Assembly: GCA_947460455.1 (NCBI GenBank)
Contig: CANHKG010000020.1
Coordinates: 1 to 34,432 of the forward strand
DNA: 34,432 bases
Origin: Rhodospirillales bacterium
GTDB lineage: Bacteria; Pseudomonadota; Alphaproteobacteria; Acetobacterales; Acetobacteraceae
Direction: 5' to 3'
Each line of letters begins with the position of its first letter. Position 1 is the stretch's first letter. Under the pieces are notes generated by a model. That model saw only the letters and a list, made by a program, of their open reading frames with translations. It made no database searches and was not told the origin of the DNA. This document shows, in pieces, positions 8,641 through 17,987 of the stretch. Made by a program: the position numbers and the translations under genes.

Positions 8641-10110
8641 CTAATCTTCCAACACCTCCTGCATCATAGCCGCCATGATCTCGGGGTCGGTAATCCGGTA
8701 ATTCTGGAAGCGCTCGCCGCGCGCTGTCTTGCCGGGAGCATCTTCCACCGCCGCCGCGGGCAGGAAGCGCGGCGCGCTGCCCACCTCGCTCTGGAACGGG
8801 CCGCTCTCGATCCCGCTCATCTGCGGCGTTGGCCCGTGCACCACGCCGCCGGTGCCGGTGAACAGGCCGAGCTTGTGCTGCAGCGTGCCGACATGGGCGA
8901 GGTAGCCGCGGATGGAGCGCAGCGCGCCGAGCGATTCGCGCATGGAAAGACCGATCAGGTTGTCCACCACCGTATGCGGCGGCAGCGCGTCGCGGATCGC
9001 CACGGCCTCGGCCATTTCGGCCTGGATACGGTGCAGGTAGGGGGTGGAGAGTGCCGTGGCCACCGAGGAGCGCAGCACCAGCTCCGATTCCGGGAACACC
9101 CAGCCATCCAGCACGATGCCCAGGCCCGGGGTGCGCGAGGACAAGGTGCGGTACATCGCGCCCACCGCCTCCGCCAGGTTGAGGCAGTTGCGGCCGGAGC
9201 TGCGCACCGTCACGGCGATGCACGGCCGCAGGGTGCGTTCGGCGGGGCGGCCGGCCACCGGGCAGGCGGCCAGGATGCGGGCGCGCAGGCGCTGCTGGAA
9301 CACGTTGGAGCCGATGCGGAACAGGCGCCGGTGGCGCACGCGCAGCAGCGGCTCGAACAGGTCCCAGCGGCTGGCGAAGCGGCGCACGCGGCCCTGCAGC
9401 TCCGGGAAGATCTCCTCCACCGGGCCGAAGAACTCGGGGCCCGTCACCCACAGCTCCTCCAGCGCCGGCAGCAGGCCCTCATCGGCCAGGCGCTGCACGC
9501 CAGAGAGGTTCTCCAGCATCTGGTGGCCGTAATTGTCCGGCATGTCGAGCAGGCCGATGCGCTCCGGGCGTTCCGGCCGGGCGGCTTCCGACAGCAGGGC
9601 GCGGAAGGCGCCGAGCGAGCCGCGCAGCCCATCCAGCAGCGGGCCGGCCGGGGTGCTGAGCGCATCGTGGTTCAGGAAATCATGCACCGCCAGCTCGATC
9701 CGCGGCATCACCAGCATCACCGGCTTGCCGTAGGTGCCCCACAGGCACAGCCAGAACTCGCCGCCGGCCGCGGAATGGAAGGCGTAGAACAGAGGCAGCA
9801 GCTCGGCCGGCATGCCGCCGCGGGAATGGCTGGTGAACACGCCCAGCGTTTCCAGCATCTGCCCGGTCCAGGGATCGGGGCAGCGCATCACGCCGGCGCG
9901 CAACCCGGCCAGGGACATGCCGGCGCCGTGGAACTCGCGGCCGATATAGTCGCGGATTGCGCCCGGCACGCCCCGCATCAGGCGAGGGGGGCGCGGCGGC
10001 TGCACCGGCCCCATGCTGGCCACGCCGCGCAGCGCGCGCGCCACCGCCTCGGCGTTCAGGCCAAAGCCGGCCAGGTCGGCGGATTGGCCGTGCAACTGGA
10101 GGAATCGCAT
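8641..10110 (-). CDS. Uncharacterised protein, possibly glycosyltransferase-like
   Basis: I do not firmly recognise this 489-aa protein. It has no signal peptide or membrane segment. YGHQMLENL with downstream LEELWVTGPEF resembles the central region of GT61-like or capsule-type glycosyltransferases, and RLFRIGSNVFQQRLRARIL and GIVLDGWVFPESE look like ordered alpha/beta segments. ATG 10110 is used; a GTG one codon upstream with a GGGGGG tract in front is equally possible. It lies downstream of the prophage fibre genes on the same strand, past an inverted repeat. It may be a prophage cargo gene or the first host gene beyond the prophage. Confidence 0.5.
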   Translation of the reverse strand: MRFLQLHGQSADLAGFGLNAEAVARALRGVASMGPVQPPRPPRLMRGVPGAIRDYIGREFHGAGMSLAGLRAGVMRCPDPWTGQMLETLGVFTSHSRGGMPAELLPLFYAFHSAAGGEFWLCLWGTYGKPVMLVMPRIELAVHDFLNHDALSTPAGPLLDGLRGSLGAFRALLSEAARPERPERIGLLDMPDNYGHQMLENLSGVQRLADEGLLPALEELWVTGPEFFGPVEEIFPELQGRVRRFASRWDLFEPLLRVRHRRLFRIGSNVFQQRLRARILAACPVAGRPAERTLRPCIAVTVRSSGRNCLNLAEAVGAMYRTLSSRTPGLGIVLDGWVFPESELVLRSSVATALSTPYLHRIQAEMAEAVAIRDALPPHTVVDNLIGLSMRESLGALRSIRGYLAHVGTLQHKLGLFTGTGGVVHGPTPQMSGIESGPFQSEVGSAPRFLPAAAVEDAPGKTARGERFQNYRITDPEIMAAMMQEVLED

Positions 10111-10227
10111 CACGCACCCCCCGCCCGCAAATGCGGGCCGCTCGATAAGGCAACCCGCGCCAAAGCGGGTACAGCTGTGTGATACCGCGCGGCACGGCGC
10201 GCGGCTACGGCTTTGCGCGCGCTACCC

Positions 10228-10266
10228 ACCCACGCAATGGCTGGAAGACCCTGCCATTGCGTGGGT
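10228..10266. repeat. 13-bp perfect inverted repeat
   Basis: ACCCACGCAATGG (10228-10240) is exactly mirrored by CCATTGCGTGGGT (10254-10266), with a 13-base loop. It lies just after the stop of the last small prophage gene. There is no following T-run on either strand, so it is either a factor-assisted terminator or a REP-like palindrome. Confidence 0.6.
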
Positions 10267-10271
10267 TGGCA

Positions 10272-10625
10272 TCATTTGACCACGGGCCAGAGATGCGCGG
10301 CGACGAAGCCGATGATGGCCGACGCGGCCTGCCCGGCCACGGCGCCCACGCGCAACCCGCCGATGCCCTGGGCCATGGTGCCGGCCAGCGCATCCATCTT
10401 GGCCTGCATCTTGGCCATGCCGGTATCGATGCGCGCCAGGGTTTCCTGCAGATGCTCGGCGGTGGTTTCCAGCCGCGCAACGCGCTCGGCCAGTTCGGTC
10501 AGCTCGGCGCGCGATGTGGCGCGCCGGCCCGTGCGCCCTTCAGGGGCCATGGGAGGTTCCTCCTCGAACAGGGATGTGGGGGAAAGCGTCTCGTTCATCG
10601 TGCGGGCCATCTTCGCCAGGGACAT
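10272..10625 (-). CDS. Small coiled-coil protein with C-terminal membrane segment (XhlA/holin-like)
   Basis: This is a 117-aa protein. Residues about 35-75 form a heptad-rich coiled coil (ELTELAERVARLETTAEHL, then IDTGMAKMQAKMDAL). A single hydrophobic segment near the C-terminus follows (VGAVAGQAASAIIGFVAAHLW). This topology matches the XhlA-type haemolysin/holin accessory proteins of phages, but no sequence motif confirms it. The ATG at 10625 overlaps the stop of the fibre gene (TGATG), indicating translational coupling. It is the only lysis candidate in the window; no endolysin is seen. Confidence 0.55.
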   Translation of the reverse strand: MSLAKMARTMNETLSPTSLFEEEPPMAPEGRTGRRATSRAELTELAERVARLETTAEHLQETLARIDTGMAKMQAKMDALAGTMAQGIGGLRVGAVAGQAASAIIGFVAAHLWPVVK

Positions 10626-13600
10626 CACCACTCGTAGACGATGACCAGGCCGGCCCCGCCATTGCCGCCGAGGCCGGCCGATTGGCCGGAGATCGCCGCG
10701 CCGCCGCCGCCGCCGCCGCCGGCCGGGGTCTGGCCGCTGGCCCCGGCACCGCCCGCGGCCGGGGGGGAGGCGGCGCCGCCGGGGCCGCCCTGGCTGGCCG
10801 GGGTGCCATAGCCGAAGCCGGCCGGCGCGGTGCCGGCGCCACCGGGGGCGATGCCGCCGGCATTGGTGGCGCTGGTGTTGAACACCGTGGTGGTGCCGCC
10901 ACCAAACGCCGTGCCGCCGGCACTGAGCCCGCCGCCCGCCCCGCCGCCGCCGCCGGCTTCCGCCGCATAGCCGCCACCCTGGCCGATGCCGCCCAGGGCA
11001 CAGCCGCCGCCACCGGCGCCGCCGATGCGTTCGGACCCGCCCACTGCGCCCCCACCGCCGCCACCGGCGCCGAAGCTGGCCCCGCCCGCGCCCGCGCTGC
11101 TGCCGCTGGCGGTGCTGCCCGGGTTGTTATCCCCCGCGCCACCGCCGCCGGCCGCCGCGATGGTGCTGCCGCCGGCCCCGCCACCGCCGCCATAGGCGCG
11201 CAGCAACGTGCCGAAGGAAGAGGTGCCGCCCTGCCCGCCGCTCGCCCCGGCGCCGGCGCCGCGCGTGCCGGCCGCCCCGATCGTAACGGGCACGCTGCCC
11301 GCCAGGTCCGCCGCCCGGAACCGGCCACGGCGCTTGCCGCCACCGCCGCCACCGCCACCGCCACTGCTGGCCGTGCCAGAGGCCGCCGCGGCGCCATTGC
11401 CGCCGGCACCACCGCCGCCCCAGACCTCCACCTCCACCTGGGTGCTGGCGGGGTCTTTCGTCCAGGTGCCGTTGGCGGTGAACACGCTCACCTTGGGCGC
11501 GGAAAGCGCGCCGCCATCGGCGCCGTACACCGCCGCCCAATCGGTGCCCGCCACATGGCCGCTGCCGGTGGTCAGCCGCAGCCAGCCCAGCAGCGCCTGC
11601 CGGTTGGCGATGGCAGGCAGGGTATTGGACACGAAATGCCCGGCCACATAGGTGCCGGTGCCGGGCATGGCGGCGGCGGAGACCGAAGTGGAGGACTTGA
11701 TGCGGCCGTACTGCGCGCTGGCGGGGTCGCTGGTTTCCACCACGTGCAGCCAGCCGGCCCCGCCCGGCTCCATGGTGCCGATGCCGCGATTGGCGGTGGA
11801 AAAGCCCACCGCCGCGGGATCGCCATGCAGCGTGTTGCCGGAGACGATGTTGCTGACCGCCCCGGTCTGGCGCACCGCGCTGGCCAGGTTGCGGAAGGTG
11901 TTGCCCGCCACCACGAAGCCGGAACAGCCGGGCAGCAGCACGCCGGTCACCCCCGTGGCGCTGGTCCAGCTGCCGCCGCTGCCGCGGGTGGCGGCGCGGA
12001 ACAGCGGGTCGCCGTCGATCTCGTTGTGGCGCACCAGAACGCGATGCGCGCCGGTGGGCGGCCCCTGGATGGCGGCCACCGAAACGTCGGAGATGCGGTT
12101 GCCCTCGATCGTCAGCCCATCATAGTCCATGTCCAGCGTGGTGACGGGCAGGTAGGTGTTGGCGTTGAACAGGATGCCGTGCGTGCCGCCCACCTGGATG
12201 GTGTTGCCGGCAATGCGGCAGTTGCGCATGGCGGGGCCGAGCAGGATGCCCAGCGGGCTGAGCTGCGCATCGCTCACCGGCCCGTTGTAGAAGCCGCTGC
12301 CGTCGCCGTTGTTGCCCACCCACAGGCCCTCGGCCGCATAGCCCCAGTCCGACACGGCGGCCACGGCCGGGAGCGTGCGCGTGAGCGTGTTGCCCACGAT
12401 CTCGATCCAGTGCCCGGCCGGGGCGGCCACGGCGGGGTTGAGCGTATCGCCGGTGTAGAAATTGCCCGCCCCGGTGCCATACAGCGGCGTGACCGTACCG
12501 GTGCCGGCGGCCGGCTCACCCGGCGGCGAGGCGCCGGTGCCGGGGTTGCGCACGCCGCCGGAAACCCAGATGTAGAACTGCACCCCGGTGCGCGAATTCG
12601 GCTCCGGCCGCAGGAACACGTCGTGCATCACATTGTTGGCGATGCGCAGCGCGATCTGCGGCGTAAGGCCCTGCGGATCCGGCGCGTTCAGCGACACCAC
12701 GCGGATGCCAGTGCCCATGATGCGGCGCATGACATTGCCGGTGATGACGGCGGATTTCACGCCGAGGCAGGCAATGCCCTGGCTTTCGATGATCGTGTTG
12801 TTGGCAATCACCAGCCCCGCCCGCAGCGGGGCGGCGGCCAGGGATTCCACATGCACCGAGATCGCATCATCGTTCGCGCCGATGACCTGGTTGCCCTCGA
12901 TCAGCACGTTGTCGGTGTCCCACACCGCGATGCCGTCGGCCACGCTGCGGAACACCCGGCAGTTGCGCACCGCCACATCCCGCCCGCCGGCCACCACCAG
13001 GCCCATGTGGCGCGAGTAGATGAACTCGCAATCCTCGATGGACATGTTGTTGCCCACGATGCGCAGCATCTGCGCCCCGGTGGTGCGCGCCACATCCGCG
13101 CGGCCACGCAGCGTCAGGTCGCGCATGTGGAAATCGGACAGCGGGTAGAAGTTGTTCGACCCCGGAATGGAATTCGATACCGCATCGCCGTTGATGGCGT
13201 TGATCGTATCGTCGATGAAGATCACGGTGCGGCCCCGGCCGGAGCCGCGCAGCACCACGTTGGACAGCGGGCGCAGCAGCGCCACCGAGGTATCCAGCCG
13301 GTAGGTGCCGGGCGGCAACCACACCTCCGCCCCGCGCGGCCGGGACGCGGCGGCGTTGATCGCGGCCTGGATCGCCGGGCCATCATTGGTGGTGCCATTG
13401 GCGGTGGCGCCATGGTCCAGCACGTTCACCCGCTCATTGAACCGCGCGCTGAGCGGGCGGGCGCGGCTGGAGCCGGTGGCGATGACGTTGAGCTGGGAGG
13501 CATTGGTGGACGGCAGCGTGGCCTGGTCCACCTGCAGCGTGCCGGCATCGATCTTGAGGCCGGCGCCGATGTTCACCGGCTCCGGCGAGCCCGGGAACAC

Positions 13601-13765
13601 GCCGATGCGGCCGAGGAGCTTGCCGGTGGCCAGGGTGAGGCGCGGCTGCATCGGCTCGCGCAACGCCCCCATGGTGGTAACGTACGAAACGCCGTCACGC
13701 TCCACCAACGCAAGATCCGTGTCCTGCGTGGTCAACGTCTGCGGCAACTCACTGAGTGTGGGCAT
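10625..13765 (-). CDS. Tail fibre/tailspike with beta-helix and Gly-rich tip
   Basis: This 1046-aa protein shares its N-terminal layout with the neighbouring spike at 14019-16184 (MPTLSELPQTL, DTD, then a LLGR and NIGAGL block). That part probably attaches to the particle. NVLDHGATANGTTNDGPAIQ begins a pectate-lyase-like beta-helix that runs to about residue 650 with many VxxN turns (IANNTIIES, VVAGNTFRN, IVSGNTLHG). The last ~230 residues are extremely glycine-rich, beginning after FTANGTWTKD and ending GLVIVYEW. This is the pattern of phage adhesin tips with polyglycine helices. It probably recognises a surface polysaccharide. Start ATG 13765. Confidence 0.8.
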   Translation of the reverse strand: MPTLSELPQTLTTQDTDLALVERDGVSYVTTMGALREPMQPRLTLATGKLLGRIGVFPGSPEPVNIGAGLKIDAGTLQVDQATLPSTNASQLNVIATGSSRARPLSARFNERVNVLDHGATANGTTNDGPAIQAAINAAASRPRGAEVWLPPGTYRLDTSVALLRPLSNVVLRGSGRGRTVIFIDDTINAINGDAVSNSIPGSNNFYPLSDFHMRDLTLRGRADVARTTGAQMLRIVGNNMSIEDCEFIYSRHMGLVVAGGRDVAVRNCRVFRSVADGIAVWDTDNVLIEGNQVIGANDDAISVHVESLAAAPLRAGLVIANNTIIESQGIACLGVKSAVITGNVMRRIMGTGIRVVSLNAPDPQGLTPQIALRIANNVMHDVFLRPEPNSRTGVQFYIWVSGGVRNPGTGASPPGEPAAGTGTVTPLYGTGAGNFYTGDTLNPAVAAPAGHWIEIVGNTLTRTLPAVAAVSDWGYAAEGLWVGNNGDGSGFYNGPVSDAQLSPLGILLGPAMRNCRIAGNTIQVGGTHGILFNANTYLPVTTLDMDYDGLTIEGNRISDVSVAAIQGPPTGAHRVLVRHNEIDGDPLFRAATRGSGGSWTSATGVTGVLLPGCSGFVVAGNTFRNLASAVRQTGAVSNIVSGNTLHGDPAAVGFSTANRGIGTMEPGGAGWLHVVETSDPASAQYGRIKSSTSVSAAAMPGTGTYVAGHFVSNTLPAIANRQALLGWLRLTTGSGHVAGTDWAAVYGADGGALSAPKVSVFTANGTWTKDPASTQVEVEVWGGGGAGGNGAAAASGTASSGGGGGGGGGKRRGRFRAADLAGSVPVTIGAAGTRGAGAGASGGQGGTSSFGTLLRAYGGGGGAGGSTIAAAGGGGAGDNNPGSTASGSSAGAGGASFGAGGGGGGAVGGSERIGGAGGGGCALGGIGQGGGYAAEAGGGGGAGGGLSAGGTAFGGGTTTVFNTSATNAGGIAPGGAGTAPAGFGYGTPASQGGPGGAASPPAAGGAGASGQTPAGGGGGGGAAISGQSAGLGGNGGAGLVIVYEW

Positions 13766-13809
13766 GCGATGTCCTTGTGTGCAGGGATGGCGGGGGTCCG
13801 GCGCGGACC

Positions 13810-14004
13810 AAGGCCAGGGCTCTGCCCTGGACCCGCCAGGGACCAGCGGTCCCTGGACCCGGCGTTTTTGTTCCGCCTGCGGCGGGAGGGGCCGGCCCGG
13901 TCTGGGTCGCGCGCTGAGACGGCCCCTCCCGCCGAAGGCGGAAAAGCTCATGGGGTCTGGGGCCGCCGGCCCCAGTGGGGTCCAGGGGCAAAGCCCCTGG
14001 CCTT
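13810..14004. repeat. Multi-hairpin intergenic element, copy 1
   Basis: The ends are mutually complementary: AAGGCCAGGGCTCTGCCCTGG on the left and CCAGGGGCAAAGCCCCTGGCC on the right. Inside are a GGGACCAGCGGTCCC hairpin, a GGGGCCGCCGGCCCC hairpin, and a long central stem of TTCCGCCTGCGGCGGGAGGGGCC against GGCCCCTCCCGCCGAAGGCGGAA. It fills the gap between the two fibre genes. Similar copies lie at 20671-20867 and 29978-30173. Confidence 0.85.
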
Positions 14005-14018
14005 GGCTTGCAGTAGGC

Positions 14019-16184
14019 CTACGCCTGCCCCGTCACGCGGCTGGCGCGCCACATGCTCCAGGTGGCGGTCCATTCCACTTCGCCGTCGGTGGCGATGGTG
14101 AGGGGGTTGCGCGTCCAGTTTTCCTGCAGCGGGTGGCTGCCGGTTCGCGCGAAGGTCACCTGGGTGTTGCAGCGGATGCGCAGCCGGCGCTCTTCCGGCA
14201 ACGGGGCGGCGGCGTAGGCGGTGGCGGTGGCGCCGCTGCCATTGCCGGTGATGGTGACGGGCACGGCGGTGCCCACCGGGCCGTAGCCGGTGCCGGCGCT
14301 GGTGACCATGATGCCGATGATCTTACCGCCGCTGAGCACCGGCACCGCGCCGGCGCCGCTGCCGGTGCCGCCGATCGCCACGCTCGCCGTGGTGTAGCCA
14401 TTGCCGGGGTTGGTGACGCGCACGAAGCTGATGCGCCCGGCCCAGGCCGCCTGGGTGCTGCCCAGGATGGACTGCACGCCGCTGGGCGCCGCGGTGATCA
14501 TCACGGTATCGGCGATATCCGGCGCCACCACGGTTTGCCGGCCATCGAGCAGCACAGGGTTGGCGATGATGCGCGCGGCCAGGTCGTGGCGGTTGCCGCG
14601 GATCGTCACCGTTTCGGTATCGGCACGCAGGCATTGGGCGGCGGTGCGGCCGGTGAAGTCGTTGCCCTGCACCAGCACGCGGCTCGGCCCATCGCGCAGC
14701 CAGATCCCCTCGGCACTGCCAGACATGGCGATGCGGTTGCCGGTGAGGGCCAGCAGGTCGCAGGCGATGCCGAAATTCTGGCCCAGCGCATCGGTTTCCA
14801 CATTGGCGGCGCAGATGCCCCAGTAGGCGAACTCCGCCACCACGTTGCCGTCCACGCGCAGGGTGCGGCTGCCACCGCAGTTGATGCCGTAGCCGTGGCC
14901 CAGCACGTGGTTGTTGCTGATGTCGCTGTCGATGCTGCCGCCGCAATCGATGCCGAACAGTGCGCTGCCGGTGATGGTGTTGCCGGCCACGCGGCTGGCG
15001 GCGACATGGGCGAGCAGCCCGGCGCCGCTGTTGGCGAGCGTGCCGTTATCGGCCAGCAAATTGCCCTGCACCAGCAGCGCGCGGCCCGCCACGGCCAGGC
15101 CGTAGAAGGTGTTGTCGTGGCAGGTATTGCCGGATACCAGCACGGCCAGCGCATCGGGAAAGGCGTTGCCCCAGACAGGCGGTTCGCCGTTCGTCTCGTT
15201 GAAATTGCCGATCGCGATGCCGCGCTGGTTGGCCCAGCTGCGGTTGCCCAGCACCTGCACCAGGCGGGCGCGGCGGGCGTGCACGCTGTCGTTGAAATCG
15301 ATGGTCAGGCCATAGGCGGCGTTGTTCCAGGCGCGGCAGGATTCCACCTGCACGCCCGCGGTGCCCTGCACCCACAGCCCGTGCGCCGCGTTGCCGTTGA
15401 ACTCGCAATCGCGGAGGGCGTGGCGGGCCAGCACCTCCGGCGCTGTGGCCAGGATGGTCAGGCCGCAGCCCTGGGTGGCGCCGGCGGCGTTGCGGAAAGC
15501 GCAGCGATGCAGGTCGGAGTCTGTGCAGGCGTCCGTCAGCAGCACGCCCCAGCTTTCCACGTTCACCTGGGCGCGGTTGGCATCGAAGATCACGCCATCG
15601 GCGCGGAACCCCGGCGCCTGCACGCTGATCCAGGCGCCGTTGCCGCTCTGCGCACCGCGCTTCAGGACAGTGAGGCCCGGAGTGCCGAGCAGCACGGTGT
15701 TGGGCTGCGCGATGGTCCATTGCCCGTTCACGCGATAGGTGCGCGGGCCCAGCTTCACCGGCCGGCCGGAGCCGATGGCGGCGGAGAGCGCGGCGGTATC
15801 GTCCACGATGCCGTCACCCACGGCGCCGAAGCTCTCCGGCCCCACGGCATCGGCCAGCAGGTCTGCCAGGGAGCGTTGCGTGGCCGTTCCGGTCGCCGTG
15901 GCCATGGCGCTGGAAAGATTGGCGCCGGGCAGCGAGGAAGGCGCGGGGGCAGAGAGGGTGGCGCCGGCCAGCGAAAGCCCAGCCCCCAGCGCGATGCTCT
16001 CCGGCCCGCCGGTGCCGGTGCTGGCACGGCCGAGCAGGCTGCCCTGCGGCGTGGCGATCTCAGGCTGCAGCCCGGCCACTAGCTGCGCGCGGGTGAGGCG
16101 GCGCAGCACGCCGCCCTGGCTGGTGGGCAGGTTGTCGGTATCGGCCGCCGCCAAGGCGGGGTCGAGCTCATCGATCGTCGGCAT
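14019..16184 (-). CDS. Tailspike with right-handed beta-helix
   Basis: This 721-aa protein has an N-terminal particle-binding region (MPTIDELDPALAAADTDN, later GSLLGRAS and SIALGAGLSL) like that of the next fibre. From about residue 130 a pectate-lyase-type start (FGAVGDGIVDDTAAL) leads into a long beta-helix (CEFNGNAAHGL, VSGNTCHDNTFYGLA, VAGNTITGSALFGI). The C-terminal ~180 residues are Gly/Ala-rich beta structure with repeats of the G-x-G-Y type, perhaps the trimer tip. ATG 16184 is chosen because GGAGG lies nine bases upstream; the in-frame TTG at 16199 would overlap that site. It is likely a receptor-binding or depolymerase spike. Confidence 0.8.
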   Translation of the reverse strand: MPTIDELDPALAAADTDNLPTSQGGVLRRLTRAQLVAGLQPEIATPQGSLLGRASTGTGGPESIALGAGLSLAGATLSAPAPSSLPGANLSSAMATATGTATQRSLADLLADAVGPESFGAVGDGIVDDTAALSAAIGSGRPVKLGPRTYRVNGQWTIAQPNTVLLGTPGLTVLKRGAQSGNGAWISVQAPGFRADGVIFDANRAQVNVESWGVLLTDACTDSDLHRCAFRNAAGATQGCGLTILATAPEVLARHALRDCEFNGNAAHGLWVQGTAGVQVESCRAWNNAAYGLTIDFNDSVHARRARLVQVLGNRSWANQRGIAIGNFNETNGEPPVWGNAFPDALAVLVSGNTCHDNTFYGLAVAGRALLVQGNLLADNGTLANSGAGLLAHVAASRVAGNTITGSALFGIDCGGSIDSDISNNHVLGHGYGINCGGSRTLRVDGNVVAEFAYWGICAANVETDALGQNFGIACDLLALTGNRIAMSGSAEGIWLRDGPSRVLVQGNDFTGRTAAQCLRADTETVTIRGNRHDLAARIIANPVLLDGRQTVVAPDIADTVMITAAPSGVQSILGSTQAAWAGRISFVRVTNPGNGYTTASVAIGGTGSGAGAVPVLSGGKIIGIMVTSAGTGYGPVGTAVPVTITGNGSGATATAYAAAPLPEERRLRIRCNTQVTFARTGSHPLQENWTRNPLTIATDGEVEWTATWSMWRASRVTGQA

Positions 16185-16188
16185 GCGG

Positions 16189-16674
16189 TTAGCCTCCAAT
16201 CAGGATCGGGTTGCCGTCCTCGTCGGTGATGGTCGCACCGCCCGGCGTTTGCAGCGCACCGGCAGGCGGGGCCTGGGCGGCCAGCGCCAGCACCGGCAGC
16301 GCCACCGCCCGGCCCAGCACGCGGCCGGAGGCGGTGGTGACCGTGAGCTGCAGGCGATAAGTGGTGCCGGCCTGCCCGCCAGAGAGCCACACCACCGCCA
16401 CGCGGCCATCGGCGGCGATCTCGCCCACCACCAGGTGGCCAGCACCGGCGGGGGTGGGGATGACCGTCACGGCCTCGATACGGTCGGTCTCGTGGCCCGC
16501 CACGGCCGCGGTGATGTCCAGCTCATAATCCAGCACATCCGCCGGGTCCTTGGCGGGCCAGGCGAGCAGCGGGGGGGTGGGCACACTGGTGCCGCGGGGC
16601 ACCGGGGCGAAGCCATCCAGCACCACCCGGCGGGCGGTGCTGGGGCGCCAGACGCGGGCGAGGGTTTCAGACAT
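16189..16674 (-). CDS. Phage fibre-tail adaptor-like protein
   Basis: This 161-aa protein has the layout of phage fibre-tail adaptor proteins: DVLDYELDITAAV, an immunoglobulin-like core (DRIEAVTVIPTPAG), then WLSGGQAGTTYRLQLTVTT and a terminal strand. Such proteins connect fibres to the tail or collar. ATG 16674 has GGGAG upstream, and the gene lies 13 bases after the Gly-rich tail gene and 4 bases before the spike gene. The family assignment comes from the WLSGGxAGTxYR pattern and the neighbours. Confidence 0.65.
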   Translation of the reverse strand: MSETLARVWRPSTARRVVLDGFAPVPRGTSVPTPPLLAWPAKDPADVLDYELDITAAVAGHETDRIEAVTVIPTPAGAGHLVVGEIAADGRVAVVWLSGGQAGTTYRLQLTVTTASGRVLGRAVALPVLALAAQAPPAGALQTPGGATITDEDGNPILIGG

Positions 16675-16687
16675 GCGTGATGCTCCC

Positions 16688-17947
16688 TCAGTATTCGACG
16701 ACGACGAGGCCGGCGGCACCGGCGGCGCCACCGAAATTGCCGCCACCGCCGGCACCGCCACCGCCGGGGAAACCGCCGGCGCTGGGCAGGCCGGAACTGC
16801 CCGCCCCCGCGCCACCGCCGGCCGCCGCAGCGCCGCCATGGCCGCCGAAGCCGCTGGCCCCGGCATTGTGGCCGGCATTGCCCGCACTGCCGACCATGTT
16901 CACCGCCCCGCCGCTGCCGCTGCCGCCAGCGCCGGAATTGCCCTGCCCGCCCGCCAGCGAGCCCTGCCCGCCCAGCCCACCGGCGGCCGAGAGAAAGGCG
17001 CCGAAGCTGCTGGCCCCGCCATTGCCGCCGGAATTGGCCGCGGCCGAGCCGCCCGCATTGCCACCGGCGCCGCCGGCTGCCCCCACCGCCACGGTAATCA
17101 CCTGGCCGGGGCCCACGGCGAAGATGCCCTCGGCATAACCGCCGCCGCCGCCACCACCACCACCACCGCTGCCGGTATTGCCACCGCCGCCGCCACCACC
17201 CCCGAAGGCGCGCACGCGCAGGCGGGTCACGCCCTGCGGCACCACGAAGCTGCCATTGGTGGCGAAGCTCTGCATGGTGGAAAAGCCCGGCCGCAGTTCC
17301 GGCAGGCGGAAGGCCAGCGTCGGCGCCGTGACCAGGGCGGCGATATGCGCGGCGGTAACGGTGGTTTGCCCTTGCGCCACCGTAACTGTCGCCAGGCCGA
17401 CCCAGCCGGCATCCACCGCCGGGGCCACCTGCGTGCCGGTGGCGGCGGGCACGCCGGGCTTCAGCTGCAATTGCACGCGCTGCAGGCGCCGCGTGTTCTG
17501 CGCCACGCCGGTATTGCCCGGGCCGAGATAGGGCTGCGCCGGGTTGGCGGCGTTGTAGTAGGGCAGCACGATCGGGGCGGCATCCACCTCCTGGAACGCC
17601 GCCTCGATCAGATGCGTCACGCTCTGCCCGGCACTGGCGGGCGCGGTCACGGCGAACTGCGTGGTCGCCAGGTTCACGCCCATCTTCACCAGCGCCGAAG
17701 CCGTGTCCGCCGCCAGCGAGCCATAGGCGGTGGCATCCACGGTGGCGAGCGAGGTGAGGCTGCCCGGCCCCACCTGCACCGCCAGGCTGGCCGGCACGGT
17801 GGGCGCCACGGCCAGGCCATCGGCCACCGGGGCGGTGCCCAGCACGGCACGCATCAGCGCGCCCAGGGCCACCATGGCATGGCGGTTGGTCTCCAGCAGG
17901 TCGGTATCAAGCGGAATGCCGCCGGGATAGACGATGTTGCGATCCAT
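16688..17947 (-). CDS. Gly-rich phage tail protein
   Basis: This is a 419-aa protein. The N-terminal 230 residues are structured (MDRNIVYPGGIPLDTDLLET, then a domain with many V-x-V strands). The C-terminal ~180 residues are glycine-rich after ATNGSFVVPQGVTRLRVRAF and end in GLVVVEY. The tip layout matches the Gly-rich domain of the 10625-13765 fibre. Its position right after the gpI-like gene suggests a baseplate-associated fibre or a needle-proximal structural protein. Start ATG 17947. Confidence 0.7.
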   Translation of the reverse strand: MDRNIVYPGGIPLDTDLLETNRHAMVALGALMRAVLGTAPVADGLAVAPTVPASLAVQVGPGSLTSLATVDATAYGSLAADTASALVKMGVNLATTQFAVTAPASAGQSVTHLIEAAFQEVDAAPIVLPYYNAANPAQPYLGPGNTGVAQNTRRLQRVQLQLKPGVPAATGTQVAPAVDAGWVGLATVTVAQGQTTVTAAHIAALVTAPTLAFRLPELRPGFSTMQSFATNGSFVVPQGVTRLRVRAFGGGGGGGGNTGSGGGGGGGGGGYAEGIFAVGPGQVITVAVGAAGGAGGNAGGSAAANSGGNGGASSFGAFLSAAGGLGGQGSLAGGQGNSGAGGSGSGGAVNMVGSAGNAGHNAGASGFGGHGGAAAAGGGAGAGSSGLPSAGGFPGGGGAGGGGNFGGAAGAAGLVVVEY

Positions 17948-17987
17948 AGAGCCCTCGTCTTGAAAGTTTCGGATGCGGCGGACGCCG

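Noticed and set aside
10110-10272. Possible tRNA or attachment site at the prophage end
   Set aside because: No cloverleaf fits, and no matching direct repeat was found elsewhere in the window; only a 13-bp inverted repeat is present.
10514-14101. Very long plus-strand open frame opposite the fibre gene
   Set aside because: GC-rich codons on the other strand give long open frames; the encoded sequence is Ala/Gly/Arg-rich without motifs, whereas the minus strand encodes a clear beta-helix fibre.
16688-17947. Gly-rich C-terminus considered as a mycobacterial PE_PGRS-type or silk-like surface protein
   Set aside because: The position in a tail operon and the terminal VVVEY match phage adhesin tips; the same tip recurs in the fibre at 10625.
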